A DNA stretch of 64,000 nt from Cohnella silvisoli (GTDB lineage Bacteria > Bacillota > Bacilli > Paenibacillales > Paenibacillaceae): assembly GCF_021190915.1 (NCBI RefSeq), contig NZ_JAIOAP010000020.1:82260-146259 (forward strand), read 5' to 3'. Position numbers and translations under genes: made by a program. The notes below the pieces were generated by a model that did not search any database, was not told the DNA's origin, and saw only the letters and a program-made list of their open reading frames with translations. Numbering within the stretch: the first letter of the stretch is position 1; the number at the start of each line of letters is the position of its first letter. Below, piece by piece: positions 16,244 through 24,106 of the stretch.

Positions 16244-18250
16244 TTAACCTTCCGTACCTTCACGCAGAATATAGGCATCAAATGCGCTGATCGGCTTATC
16301 CGAACGCTTCGATATCGTTGATTTGGCTTGATCCTCGCGCTGCTTGACCACTTGTTCAGTGCCGAGCATCGTACGGACGTTCCCTTTACCAGTTGCACTA
16401 GCGCCGCTGGAAACCCGAGTACCCGACATTTTGCGCTCATCCGTAACCGATTCGATGGTGATTCTCGTATCCGTAATAAGCTGTTTAACGAGCTTCTTGC
16501 GCTGTGCTCGACGTTTTTCGAATTCCTTGATGTCGTCAAGGGAAGCGTTGAAGTCGAGGAGCTCTTTGTTCGTAGCAGTGAAGAGGTATTTCCCGCTCTT
16601 TGGATGGAAGATGAGCAACTCACCGATCCGATTGGGATCGTACCTTATGATGACCTTCTGACCAGCATACGCTGGCAGCTTCTCATGCGAGTACCACCGG
16701 CGGCGTCCTCTTGTACCGAAGCGCTCAATACCATTTGCCGTAACCGATGCTTGCTCAATATCCATGAGGCAAATATCGAGTGCGCGTTCATCCGCAAATC
16801 CTTCCCGAATCTTTGATGTCGAGAAATGCTTCTGCAACGGCGTTGTACCGATCGTACGATGTTCGGTTGAGTGGTAGTCGTACAAATACGCTTCAACTTT
16901 AACCGTTAGCTCGTCCAAGTCGAGCAACTCACCTTTTGCATTTAGCTTCTTCTCATCGAAATCTTCCGGCCTAGCCTTATTGTTGGCTCCGCACCAACCC
17001 GGTTGATATCGGGTAAATTGGTCGGTGAAAGTTCCGAAAAACCGCTCAACGTGACCTTTCGCCCATGGGTGATACGGCGTTGCAAATTGCACTTTAATAT
17101 TTTGCGAGGCACAGATGCTTCGAGTCTCCCTAGATAGCTCCCAATCCTCATGCTTTTTTCCAGCCCGTACTTGAGCTTTGTAATCCTCACCATTATCGAT
17201 GTAGAGCATGCCCGGCATGCCGCCGATCTCCAGCGTATCTTCAGTGCCGTCTTCGTTAAGTATCTTCTTAGGAAGCATCGCATGACGGAGAGCCAGTGCG
17301 ATCGTACGGCCATTCGCGTTAATCGATAAGCACCAACCAACGACCGTCCGAGAACATACATCAAACCAAACGGTGATCCACGGCCGAACTGCGCGGCCTT
17401 GATAGCTAATGAACAAATCCAGCTTGTGATGGTCGCCTTCCCAAACTTGGTTAACGAAATCTGGTTCCTTGCGCGTTGCCTTTTCGGCAAATTTCTTCAT
17501 ATAAGCTTCGTTACCTTCACGAGCTAGGCAGCATAAGTCTGGTTCGAAATCTTCCATATCGGAGAAATATCGGAACACGCTTGCACGCGACGGCACCTTG
17601 TAACCATTCGTCTCACAGAAACGAGTTGTTTCCCGGTAAATGTGTGCCGGTTTGGACTTACGTCGATCTAGATACTTCGCACGCATAAACCGCTCGACTT
17701 CCAAGTCAATTGATGTACGCTGCGGCCCTTGCGTCAGCAGTCGCGATTTCCGCATGAGCCCCAAAATCCCCCATTCCTGAAATTTCTCGATATCTCGGTA
17801 CAACGTGGCTGGACTTTTACCGTACTGTGCGGCCAATTGATTAATCCATGCAGTTCGTTCGACAGCGCGTGGCGGATTAAGCGCCTGTTCGATGATGCTT
17901 ACCTTGCATTCGGCCTCGGCCAGCATTTCCTCAAACCTCTCGGCACCAACGGCGTGCTTTAGTTCCGCTAGCGTGTAACTGATTCCGGATATAGGCTTGT
18001 TCGCCACTCCAACCTTGGTTGGTTCTTGATCAGCCACTACTGGCGTCACTTCGCTATTGCTTGTCCAGTACTTACGCTGCACTTCGACCGGGAGGGAGGA
18101 CACGTGTACGACGTAGCCAGGGCGGCCTTTACCTTCTGCAGTCTGTGATCGCGTTGCCTTAAATTCACCATCGTTGATCTTCTTACGAATAAGGCGATCG
18201 GACACGCCCATCAAGCTAGCCAAATTTGTGACGGTCAGTACAGGTTGCAT
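16244..18250 (-). CDS. MuA-type DDE transposase
   Basis: 668 residues, close to MuA length. N-terminal Mu-type winged-helix DNA-binding domain (1-65: LASLMGVSDRLIRKKI), internal HTH region (about 130-225) for end binding, RNase H-like core with D273 (GDHHKLD), D352 (YIDNGEDYK) and E402 (GHVERFF), and a C-terminal Mu-transpos_C beta-barrel with basic tail. It binds the phage ends and catalyses strand nicking and transfer for integration and replicative transposition. AAAGGAGG site before ATG 18250. Confidence 0.96.
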   Translation of the reverse strand: MQPVLTVTNLASLMGVSDRLIRKKINDGEFKATRSQTAEGKGRPGYVVHVSSLPVEVQRKYWTSNSEVTPVVADQEPTKVGVANKPISGISYTLAELKHAVGAERFEEMLAEAECKVSIIEQALNPPRAVERTAWINQLAAQYGKSPATLYRDIEKFQEWGILGLMRKSRLLTQGPQRTSIDLEVERFMRAKYLDRRKSKPAHIYRETTRFCETNGYKVPSRASVFRYFSDMEDFEPDLCCLAREGNEAYMKKFAEKATRKEPDFVNQVWEGDHHKLDLFISYQGRAVRPWITVWFDVCSRTVVGWCLSINANGRTIALALRHAMLPKKILNEDGTEDTLEIGGMPGMLYIDNGEDYKAQVRAGKKHEDWELSRETRSICASQNIKVQFATPYHPWAKGHVERFFGTFTDQFTRYQPGWCGANNKARPEDFDEKKLNAKGELLDLDELTVKVEAYLYDYHSTEHRTIGTTPLQKHFSTSKIREGFADERALDICLMDIEQASVTANGIERFGTRGRRRWYSHEKLPAYAGQKVIIRYDPNRIGELLIFHPKSGKYLFTATNKELLDFNASLDDIKEFEKRRAQRKKLVKQLITDTRITIESVTDERKMSGTRVSSGASATGKGNVRTMLGTEQVVKQREDQAKSTISKRSDKPISAFDAYILREGTEG

Positions 18251-18263
18251 GTGTTCCCTCCTT

Positions 18264-18437
18264 TCAGTAGCTCTCGATGAAGTCGATAATCTCGTTCATT
18301 GAGTCTGCTTGCCATTCCGGCGAGCACATCTCGTTTGGGCTTTCATCTGGCAAAAAGGCTGCGTAACGGTAACCGTCATTTTCGCCTGCCTTTGCTTCAT
18401 AAATGCTCCAGCCCTTTGCCTTTCTGATTTTCTTCAT
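18264..18437 (-). CDS. Small phage protein (57 aa)
   Basis: A 57-residue ORF, MKKIRKAKGWSIYEAKAGEN..., ends with EIIDFIESY just before the transposase ribosome site. Its ATG overlaps the preceding stop by ATGA (18434-18437), strong evidence for coupling. It resembles short phage proteins with an 'aWxIYeA' start, but I cannot name a family. Confidence 0.7.
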   Translation of the reverse strand: MKKIRKAKGWSIYEAKAGENDGYRYAAFLPDESPNEMCSPEWQADSMNEIIDFIESY

Positions 18438-18745
18438 TTTTCATTCCTCACAGCGATTCTTTTCGTGTAGGACTCGCGATGCTCATTAAACTGATTTTCT
18501 AATTCCTTATACAGAACCGAGAGATATCTCCGACGACTTTCTAGCGATTCAATATCCAAAGATACTTGTCCAATCTCAATTAAAATTGGTTCGGCCATTC
18601 CTGAAAGACGATTCATAGCTTCAATATCGCTTTGTAGTAAAGCAGTTTTCCGAGGCTCTTTAATATCCGGACAATGTTCGTACCAAATCTGTGTCGCGTT
18701 AGCCCATGAAACGAACTCAGGTACTAACATTTTCTTCTCTGCCAT
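18434..18745 (-). CDS. Hypothetical helical phage protein
   Basis: 103 residues, strongly helical (ALLQSDIEAMNRLSGMAEPI...). AAGGGG site before ATG 18745. Second gene of the lytic operon after the Ner/Cro-like regulator. Unknown function. Confidence 0.7.
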   Translation of the reverse strand: MAEKKMLVPEFVSWANATQIWYEHCPDIKEPRKTALLQSDIEAMNRLSGMAEPILIEIGQVSLDIESLESRRRYLSVLYKELENQFNEHRESYTKRIAVRNEK

Positions 18746-18763
18746 GGAATCAACCCCTTATGG

Positions 18764-18976
18764 TTACTTTGCCTGCCTCTCGGGAAAACTTAATCCCAGA
18801 GCGGTTTCTACTTTTTTTCTGTAACGCGTCGCTTTGCGTGATCCGCTGATTAATTCAGCTAATCGGCTTTGTGGGATGTCATTTTCTTCGCAGAATCTAC
18901 GTTGATCCATTTTCAGTGCGGCCAACCGCTCTTTGATAGCCCATCCGAATGATGTGATTGGCATTTTACGCGCCAT
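18764..18976 (-). CDS. Ner/Cro-like HTH regulator
   Basis: 70 residues from ATG 18976, behind GGAAGGTG; the longer TTG frame to 19000 is less likely. Helix-turn-helix segment MDQRRFCEENDIPQSRLAELISG. First gene after the lytic promoter and divergent from the repressor, so it fits the role of Ner/Cro, turning down the early and repressor promoters after induction. Confidence 0.8.
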   Translation of the reverse strand: MARKMPITSFGWAIKERLAALKMDQRRFCEENDIPQSRLAELISGSRKATRYRKKVETALGLSFPERQAK

Positions 18977-19067
18977 CCTATCACCTTCCTTTTTCGACAA
19001 TCTTAGCCATAGCAGGTATTCAGGTTTACTGATATAATTCAGTTGGGAATCTGATTACCACAGTCAT

Positions 19068-19096
19068 ATCATACTGAAAATATCATGTAATATCAA
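19068..19096 (-). promoter_or_regulatory. Lytic (early) promoter of the prophage
   Basis: On the minus strand TTGATA (19091-19096), a 17-bp spacer and TATGAT (19068-19073) form a near-consensus sigma-A promoter pointing to the Ner-like gene and the transposase operon. The first operator-like repeat falls inside its spacer, so repressor binding would block it. Confidence 0.75.
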
Positions 19097-19160
19097 GCGT
19101 TTTGTAGAAAATATCATGTGATTACTTAAAATTTCATGTGTTTGTCGATTATTTCATGTA
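19077..19160. promoter_or_regulatory. Operator array: four AAAATWTCATGT-type direct repeats
   Basis: Four copies of the core WTTCATGT/WATCATGT occur with CATG at 19084, 19115, 19135 and 19155, spaced 31, 20 and 20 bp, so roughly on the same face of the helix. They lie between the divergent repressor and Ner-like genes and overlap both promoters. Likely binding sites for the repressor (or Ner-like protein). Confidence 0.75.
19102..19131 (+). promoter_or_regulatory. Possible repressor promoter
   Basis: TTGTAG (19102-19107), an 18-bp spacer and TTAAAA (19126-19131) give a weak sigma-A promoter toward the repressor. It overlaps repeats 2 and 3 of the operator array, which would allow autoregulation. 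Confidence 0.4.
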
Positions 19161-19173
19161 AGGGGTGAGGTAT

Positions 19174-20037
19174 ATGAACACTATTGGTGAAAGGATCAAG
19201 TTTTTGCGTGACTCTAAAAACCTTTCTATGGGAAAACTTGAAAATGCAATAGGAGCATCCGGGGGCAGTGCCGACAAATGGGAAAAGAATAAGAGTGTAC
19301 CGGGCGGAAATTACATAATTGCACTATCGAATTTTTTCGATGTTACAACGGATTGGATTTTAAAAGGGGAGGAGACACACGCTGAAAAAAAGCAGGGAGA
19401 ATCAGCAAATTTTTTTGAGGAAAAATGGGAATCAGTTTCCCATTTTGAGACTTTAATCAAATCACTCGATAGTAAGGATCAAGAATTTATCGATCGTTAC
19501 ATTCAGCTTGCTCTTTTCCAGAAGAATCAACTTAATAATTCGTCAGATAACATCGTGACAACCCAAAATTTTTACACAAGCCCCTCAGAAGTAACACCAC
19601 TAATTCAAGAATCCCCAGCCTCATATTCTACTCCAAGTGCGATACCTGTTCTCGGTCGAGCAGCAGCTGGCGTTCCTATCGAATTGGTGAGATTTATTGA
19701 AGGTTACATACGAGTAGGTGATAAATATCGTAATTGCTTTGCTGTGAAAGTGGATGGCGATTCGATGATTAATGTAGGAATTGAGGACGGGGGGTATGTT
19801 GTCGTTAGACAGCAAGAGAGTGTTGACGATAATGAAATCGCCCTTGTTATGGTGGATGATGGAGTTACAATCAAAAGATTTCGTAAAGTCGGGGGACTGG
19901 CTCATTTAGTTTCAGAAAATGATGGGATGAACACCATGATTTACGATCCCCGCGAGAGGAATATGAGGATATTAGGAGTAATCGTCGATATCATTTCGCC
20001 ATTACAGGCCTCAAATTTGCTGCTGGATGAGCTATAA
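19174..20037 (+). CDS. LexA/CI-like prophage repressor (HTH_XRE + S24 peptidase)
   Basis: 287 residues from ATG 19174 (AGGGGTGAGG just upstream; the GTG at 19165 lies inside that site). N-terminal XRE-type HTH (about 5-65), then a linker, then an S24 domain: Ala-Gly cleavage site A165-G166 (GRAAAG), catalytic S197 (DGDSM) and K234 (GVTIKRF). Such repressors cleave themselves when stimulated by activated RecA, so induction is probably SOS-linked. This differs from Mu c, which lacks the S24 domain. It is the only phage gene on the + strand. Confidence 0.93.
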   Translation: MNTIGERIKFLRDSKNLSMGKLENAIGASGGSADKWEKNKSVPGGNYIIALSNFFDVTTDWILKGEETHAEKKQGESANFFEEKWESVSHFETLIKSLDSKDQEFIDRYIQLALFQKNQLNNSSDNIVTTQNFYTSPSEVTPLIQESPASYSTPSAIPVLGRAAAGVPIELVRFIEGYIRVGDKYRNCFAVKVDGDSMINVGIEDGGYVVVRQQESVDDNEIALVMVDDGVTIKRFRKVGGLAHLVSENDGMNTMIYDPRERNMRILGVIVDIISPLQASNLLLDEL

Positions 20038-20043
20038 AATCAG

Positions 20044-20157
20044 TTCCGATAATAAGCTATAGAATTTTCAGAGATTATTCCGATAAACCCGCGCCGTTAT
20101 TGGATTTATTACTCGTTCCGAAAATCCAATCAGTTTCCGATAATCAGTTCCGATAAT
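20044..20157. repeat. Five TTCCGATAAT-like repeats behind the repressor
   Basis: TTCCGATAAT or a close variant occurs at 20044, 20078, 20116, 20135 and 20148, all in the same orientation. They sit between the repressor stop and the left-end motifs. Possible binding sites for transposase, repressor or a host factor, comparable in place to accessory sites at the Mu left end. Confidence 0.7.
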
Positions 20158-20210
20158 AATCTACGAAAAAGAACAGGTTTTGACGTGATTACCTTCATTT
20201 TTTTGAGCCT

Positions 20211-20440
20211 AATAACGCTATTAACGCCGTAGTAACACGGGTTCTAACGTTTTCTCACTTCGATGCCGGTGGCGTGTGACTATTTCATCAACGAGCATAA
20301 ATAAGAGGACGATTCGCCGGGTTTTGTCGCACTCCGGAAAATCGTCCTCTTCGCCTATTTGAACACACTCACACACGCACACTCCTTGATTCTATTGGGT
20401 TCTTGTAACGTCCGGTAACGAGTAATAATGGGTTGTAACA
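20211..20440. other. Prophage left end (attL) with two clusters of TAACG/GTAAC motifs
   Basis: Read inward from 20440 the phage strand begins TGTTACAACCC. TAACG/TAACA motifs cluster at 20404-20440 (three copies) and again at 20211-20250 (four copies), separated by about 150 bp. Mu's left end likewise has one terminal MuA site and two internal sites after a gap. The exact terminus (20440 or within 2 bp) and the 5-bp target duplication cannot be confirmed because the right end is outside the window. Confidence 0.7.
20303..20351. repeat. Hairpin inside the prophage left end
   Basis: AAGAGGACGATT (20303-20314) and AATCGTCCTCTT (20340-20351) are a perfect 12-bp inverted repeat with an inner CCGG...CCGG pair. 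No clear T-run follows. It could end transcription across the phage end or serve as a protein site between the two motif clusters. Confidence 0.6.
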
Positions 20441-20781
20441 CACCACATCGTTTCTCACATTCAGTGATACCCTACAGCAATCTTCATGGATTGGCTGCGA
20501 TGATCGGCATCCCCGGTATGACGATTGCTGCCATACTCATCAGCCGTAGTTTGGCAAGAAGTTCATCGTGGTTACCGGCTAGGAGATCGCTCATATGGTC
20601 TGCCAATTTCATTTGGATGAGTCTACTCCTGATGGTTGTGATATTGGCTGTGACGCTATCGCAAAATGGTGGTAAATTCGGCCCTGACGTATTAATCGGT
20701 TGGCCCAACCGGCTCGTGATGATAGCCTATTCCGTATGGCTAATGTCAGTGGCACGACAGGCGGCTCGGAGAGTCACATGA
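20441..20781 (+). pseudogene. 3' remnant of a DUF998-type membrane protein gene, interrupted by the prophage
   Basis: The open frame starting in the phage end continues into host sequence reading SNLHGLAAMIGIPGMTIAAI, then two further hydrophobic helices and GWPNRLVMIAYSVWL. These features fit the C-terminal half of DUF998 proteins (conserved His, then two membrane helices and a final GxxxRL segment). No suitable host start or ribosome site precedes it. The N-terminal half is expected beyond the right end of the prophage, outside the window. An ATG at 20428 lies within phage sequence and is not a native start. Confidence 0.7.
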
Positions 20782-20830
20782 ATACAGTCATTCCCCGGTA
20801 CTGACGGAGTTTTTCACAGAGTAATTTGAT

Positions 20831-20887
20831 GAGGCTATCTCAAACTTCCATGGCCGAGCGGCTATGGTAATTTGAGACAGCCTCTTT
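20831..20887. terminator. Long inverted repeat terminator between convergent genes
   Basis: GAGGCTATCTCAAA and TTTGAGACAGCCTC pair with one mismatch and are followed by TTT; the inner part (CCATGG...) can also pair. It lies between the DUF998 remnant (+) and the secreted protein gene (-) and may serve both. The rest of 20782-20912 holds no gene. Confidence 0.7.
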
Positions 20888-20912
20888 CGTCTACTTGGCG
20901 GCAAGCAGCAGC

Positions 20913-23033
20913 TTAGAAGACTAGCAAACTGCTGACCGCTTCCACAAGCCCGTTAGTTATCGTTTCAATGGCATCCGTTATGACTGCTTCGGATAGACTT
21001 AACGGTTTGATCTGCTCGATCGCCACTTTTCCCGTATTCACTAAGTCTAGAAACAACAGTGTTTGCTCTTCGAGCGTTGTCGCAACGTTAAGCTTGCTTT
21101 GGACTTCGCCCAGCTTGCTTTCGAAAGTTTTCATAATGCTCTGAAAAATTACGGTTGGGTCTCTGTCAGCGGTTATGGTCACTTCTTTCTGGAAAATAAC
21201 TTTATTCACTCCGCTATAGGGATTGACGAGCGCCGCTTGAATAACCGCGGTTGCAGTATACGCCTCTTCAGGAATCGAGACGACGCCGTCTGGCGTGATA
21301 CTGAATTGGGAGCTTCCGGATACCTTCTTCCATATTAGCGCTTGCGGCGGAATGTCAATGGAGGCAACTTTCAAGCTGTAACTGTGCTCATAGCCATCGC
21401 TGCTAACTTTAACCGATTCCTGCGCCATTAAGCGGATATAGGCAAACGTCATTGCATGAACGGCTGGCCCGTCATGATTCAGCTTTTGTTGGAAATTCAG
21501 TAATGTCGACTGAATATCATGAGCAGTGACGTTAAGATTTCTCAAAATCGAGCTGATTTTGTAATAGGTTGTTTGACTAAGCTGGTTCGTTATTGCTTTC
21601 ATCAGGACGTCCATCATTTTCTGATTATCGCCTAGAAGACCGAACAGTTCGATGGGAGACAATTGCGAAACATAATAAAGAACATGACCTTCGATCCCTC
21701 TAAGATTGTTGCCATCCCCGAAAATGAACGAAAGAATATCCTCCATCGTCAGGTTCGTTTCTCCACCTGCCGATGCTATCGTTTTCAATGTCCGCAGAAA
21801 CTCAGGATCAGACAAGATGGCTTTTAACCCGGATTCCTGTTGATCGTATGGGAGCGAACCAATCGTCACAATGATATGAAACAGCTGCCTTTTCAACTGA
21901 GCCTTGTCAACGGATTCAGGCAGCATGAGTTTGATTTTGTTCCAGATCGGATCAATCAAGGACTGGTCGTTTATCTCGTCCAATTCGGCAAACTCGGAAC
22001 TCAGTCTGCGCACATCCTCAGCATCTGCTGGATCGCCTGCGTCAAGAGCGGCACGAAGCTTGCTGCTCCGTTCCAGGAACGGCTCCCCCGTTTCGTATTT
22101 TACGGTAAAGCTGCTGGTGTACTGCGTTTTATTACCGTCGTTATCCGTGACAAAGATCAGAAGGGAATGAGTGCCGCTTGGCAATCTGGGGGCAATCGCG
22201 GTCAGCGTCTTAGATGCCTCGTCATAGCTGAACGGCACAATCTTATCGTCGACTCCGACCATACTCATGCTTAAATTTATACCGGAGTCCTCATCATATG
22301 CTTTGGCCGTGATCTTCGGCCAGGCCGTCGTTAATTCGTCGCCATCAGCGGGAGACACGGATTCGATAATCGGGTTTATACGATCCTGAGGAAATGTTGT
22401 CACAGTAAGGGCAGGGCCGTCCGTCGTCCAACTGCCGTCAGAGCGCTCTGCCTCCACCTTAAAGTTATATGTGGTCTTTGGGTACAGGTCCGTTGCATCA
22501 AATGAAGTTATATTTCCGTTAACGGCTCCAAGGAGTATGCTATTGCCATATATTCTGTAACCCAAGCTCTCATCAGCAGGCGTCCAGGATAAATGGAGCG
22601 AAGTCGACTCGATATTCGCTGCTTCCAAGTTGCCGCCTTTCCATATCGAAAGCCGGACGTTGAAGTTTCCGCTGTATTCCTTCAATAAATTCATATCACG
22701 ATCTAAGACACGGATGATTAAGGAATGAGTTCCGTTTTGCAAACCATCGCGATACGTAAACATCAAACCATGCATATAATTGACTTGATTTGGGTCTATA
22801 ATCTGGTTATCAACCATGATAATGATCGAGCCCGTATCAGCCAGTGGAATCCCTAGCCCGAAGCTGATGAGCGTAAAGCTTTCGGTAATCATTGCGCCGT
22901 CCGCCGGACTCACGCCACTGATAATGGGTGTTGGTTCTGTTGCTTCTTCCGCATGGGCAATCTGGGGGACGAAGAGCATGACCAATAAGCTTGCAATGAG
23001 CAAGTAAGACATTCTTAATCGAAACGTTTTCAT
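20913..23033 (-). CDS. Large secreted protein with FnIII/Ig-like domains, function unknown
   Basis: 706 residues from ATG 23033, which follows AAGGAGGAAATT (the frame to 23051 is not needed). Signal peptide MKTFRLRMSYLLIASLLVML...AHA. Two similar beta domains start with the repeated phrase SPADG (GVSPADGAMI and SVSPADGDEL), flanking a fibronectin type III domain (about 130-215). The C-terminal half is helical, with a late Ig-like segment. No enzyme motif was seen. No neighbour suggests a role; probably a cell-surface or extracellular binding protein. Confidence 0.8.
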   Translation of the reverse strand: MKTFRLRMSYLLIASLLVMLFVPQIAHAEEATEPTPIISGVSPADGAMITESFTLISFGLGIPLADTGSIIIMVDNQIIDPNQVNYMHGLMFTYRDGLQNGTHSLIIRVLDRDMNLLKEYSGNFNVRLSIWKGGNLEAANIESTSLHLSWTPADESLGYRIYGNSILLGAVNGNITSFDATDLYPKTTYNFKVEAERSDGSWTTDGPALTVTTFPQDRINPIIESVSPADGDELTTAWPKITAKAYDEDSGINLSMSMVGVDDKIVPFSYDEASKTLTAIAPRLPSGTHSLLIFVTDNDGNKTQYTSSFTVKYETGEPFLERSSKLRAALDAGDPADAEDVRRLSSEFAELDEINDQSLIDPIWNKIKLMLPESVDKAQLKRQLFHIIVTIGSLPYDQQESGLKAILSDPEFLRTLKTIASAGGETNLTMEDILSFIFGDGNNLRGIEGHVLYYVSQLSPIELFGLLGDNQKMMDVLMKAITNQLSQTTYYKISSILRNLNVTAHDIQSTLLNFQQKLNHDGPAVHAMTFAYIRLMAQESVKVSSDGYEHSYSLKVASIDIPPQALIWKKVSGSSQFSITPDGVVSIPEEAYTATAVIQAALVNPYSGVNKVIFQKEVTITADRDPTVIFQSIMKTFESKLGEVQSKLNVATTLEEQTLLFLDLVNTGKVAIEQIKPLSLSEAVITDAIETITNGLVEAVSSLLVF

Positions 23034-23117
23034 AATTTCCTCCTTAATCATGTGTATTTATTATTCGTTTCGTGTAATAATATACCATTAAAGTTCGCGT
23101 AATGAATATATTTAACC

Positions 23118-23126
23118 TGCTATAAT
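23118..23126 (+). promoter_or_regulatory. Extended -10 promoter of the HhH gene
   Basis: TGCTATAAT (23118-23126) is a perfect extended -10 element about 64 bp before the TTG start of the helix-hairpin-helix gene. No good -35 is seen, as allowed for extended -10 promoters. Confidence 0.5.
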
Positions 23127-23189
23127 AGAGAAAGAGGAATTTACAATCAGCAGACAGAAATCACTATTCTGGTGAAAGGAGAGATAGCG

Positions 23190-23405
23190 TTGGCAAAAAT
23201 CAATGAATCAAATCTTGAAAGCGATCTTCCGACAGGGATAAGCAAGCCGGCACAACGAGCACTCGCTGGGGCGGGATACTCGCGGCTTGAACAGTTCACG
23301 ACGATCAGCGAGGCCGAGGTTCTGAAGTTGCATGGTATGGGACCAAAAGCGTTGGGTTTGATCCGTCAAGCACTCGCCGATAAGGGACTATCGTTCGCTG
23401 AATAA
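23190..23405 (+). CDS. Small helix-hairpin-helix protein
   Basis: 71 residues from TTG 23190 (AAAGGAG 8 nt upstream). The sequence GISKPAQRALAGAGYSRLEQ and LHGMGPKALGLIRQAL matches the helix-hairpin-helix domain of the RNA polymerase alpha C-terminal type, which binds DNA without sequence specificity. Single gene with its own promoter and terminator. Common in Bacillales; role unknown. Confidence 0.82.
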   Translation: MAKINESNLESDLPTGISKPAQRALAGAGYSRLEQFTTISEAEVLKLHGMGPKALGLIRQALADKGLSFAE

Positions 23406-23409
23406 ATAG

Positions 23410-23450
23410 AAAACCAGTCTAACACTTTCGTGTTCCGACTGGTTTTCTGT
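23410..23450 (+). terminator. Intrinsic terminator
   Basis: AAAACCAGTC and GACTGGTTTT enclose a second stem AACAC/GTGTT, directly after the HhH gene. The T-rich 3' arm supports termination. Confidence 0.85.
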
Positions 23451-23518
23451 TTATTAGACCCGATTAGTCTTATACTTATTTTGGACATCTACTTTAATAT
23501 TAAAGGAAGTGTAATCGA

Positions 23519-23911
23519 GTGATACGCACAGAGCCTATTATTGCAGTGGACAATGTAGAAGCAAGCTCGAAGTGGTACCAGTCGCTGCTGGATTGTAAAA
23601 ATACACATGACATTGGCAACGGCAGTGTATTTGATCAGCTTGTAGATACAGATGGAACAATTCTGCTTTGCCTGCATCACTGGGGTGATCATGATCATCC
23701 GTCGTTAATGAGTCCTGATCAAGGAAAGCGGGGAACGGACTGTTGCTCTTTTTTCGCGTAGACAATTTCGACAAAGCATGGGAAAGAGCGCAAGCCCTTG
23801 CAACAAAAATCGAGGAAGGACCTCATTTCAATCCATTAGCGGGGCACAACGAATTTACATTGCGCGATTTAGACGGATATTACATCACGATCTGCTCCAG
23901 CCAGTCCTGAT
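23519..23911 (+). pseudogene. Frameshifted VOC (glyoxalase-like) protein
   Basis: The first frame (GTG 23519, AAAGGAAGTG upstream) gives MIRTEPIIAVDNVEASSKWY...LCLHHWGDHDHPS, the first half of a VOC-superfamily protein. The second half continues in another frame from about 23735: LLLFFRVDNFDKAWERAQAL ... NEFTLRDLDGYYITI, ending at 23911. A one-base indel in the run near 23729-23736 (AAGCGGGGAACGG) breaks the frame. Together about 130 residues, the family's usual length. Either a pseudogene or a sequencing error. Confidence 0.8.
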
Positions 23912-24106
23912 GAATGACGATTCCAATCGCATTGCCGCTCGCCATCGCTATATCTCATGACGCTAAAAGTCAATTCTGTGCAAAACAAACGCAACGAATT
24001 CAGATTAAGCAAAGAAAAATAGCCGGCAAAAACGGATCAAGTCAAATAGAATCTGCAAAGACAGCGATCTTTTTTTCGTATAGTCTGAAAGTGAAGAAGG
24101 AGAGAG

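Larger units (their letters stand above)
1..20440 (-). mobile_element. Mu-like transposable prophage (left end and early to head genes; right end outside window)
   Basis: Gene order matches Mu from its left end: repressor, Ner-like regulator, MuA-type DDE transposase, MuB-type ATPase, small early genes, Gam, GemA, Mor, small and large terminase, portal, F-like head protein, protease/scaffold, cement and major capsid protein. All are minus strand except the divergent repressor. The left terminus is placed at about 20440, where the phage strand reads TGTTACAACCC, with a TG end typical of Mu-type elements and subterminal GTTAC motifs. The element enters the window inside the capsid gene, so tail, lysis and right-end sequences are not visible. 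Integrity of the reading frames suggests an intact or recently intact phage. Confidence 0.93.

Noticed and set aside
20428..20781. Treating the frame at the phage end as an intact small membrane protein gene
   Set aside because: Its ATG lies inside the phage end, no ribosome site is present, and the sequence matches only the C-terminal half of DUF998 proteins.
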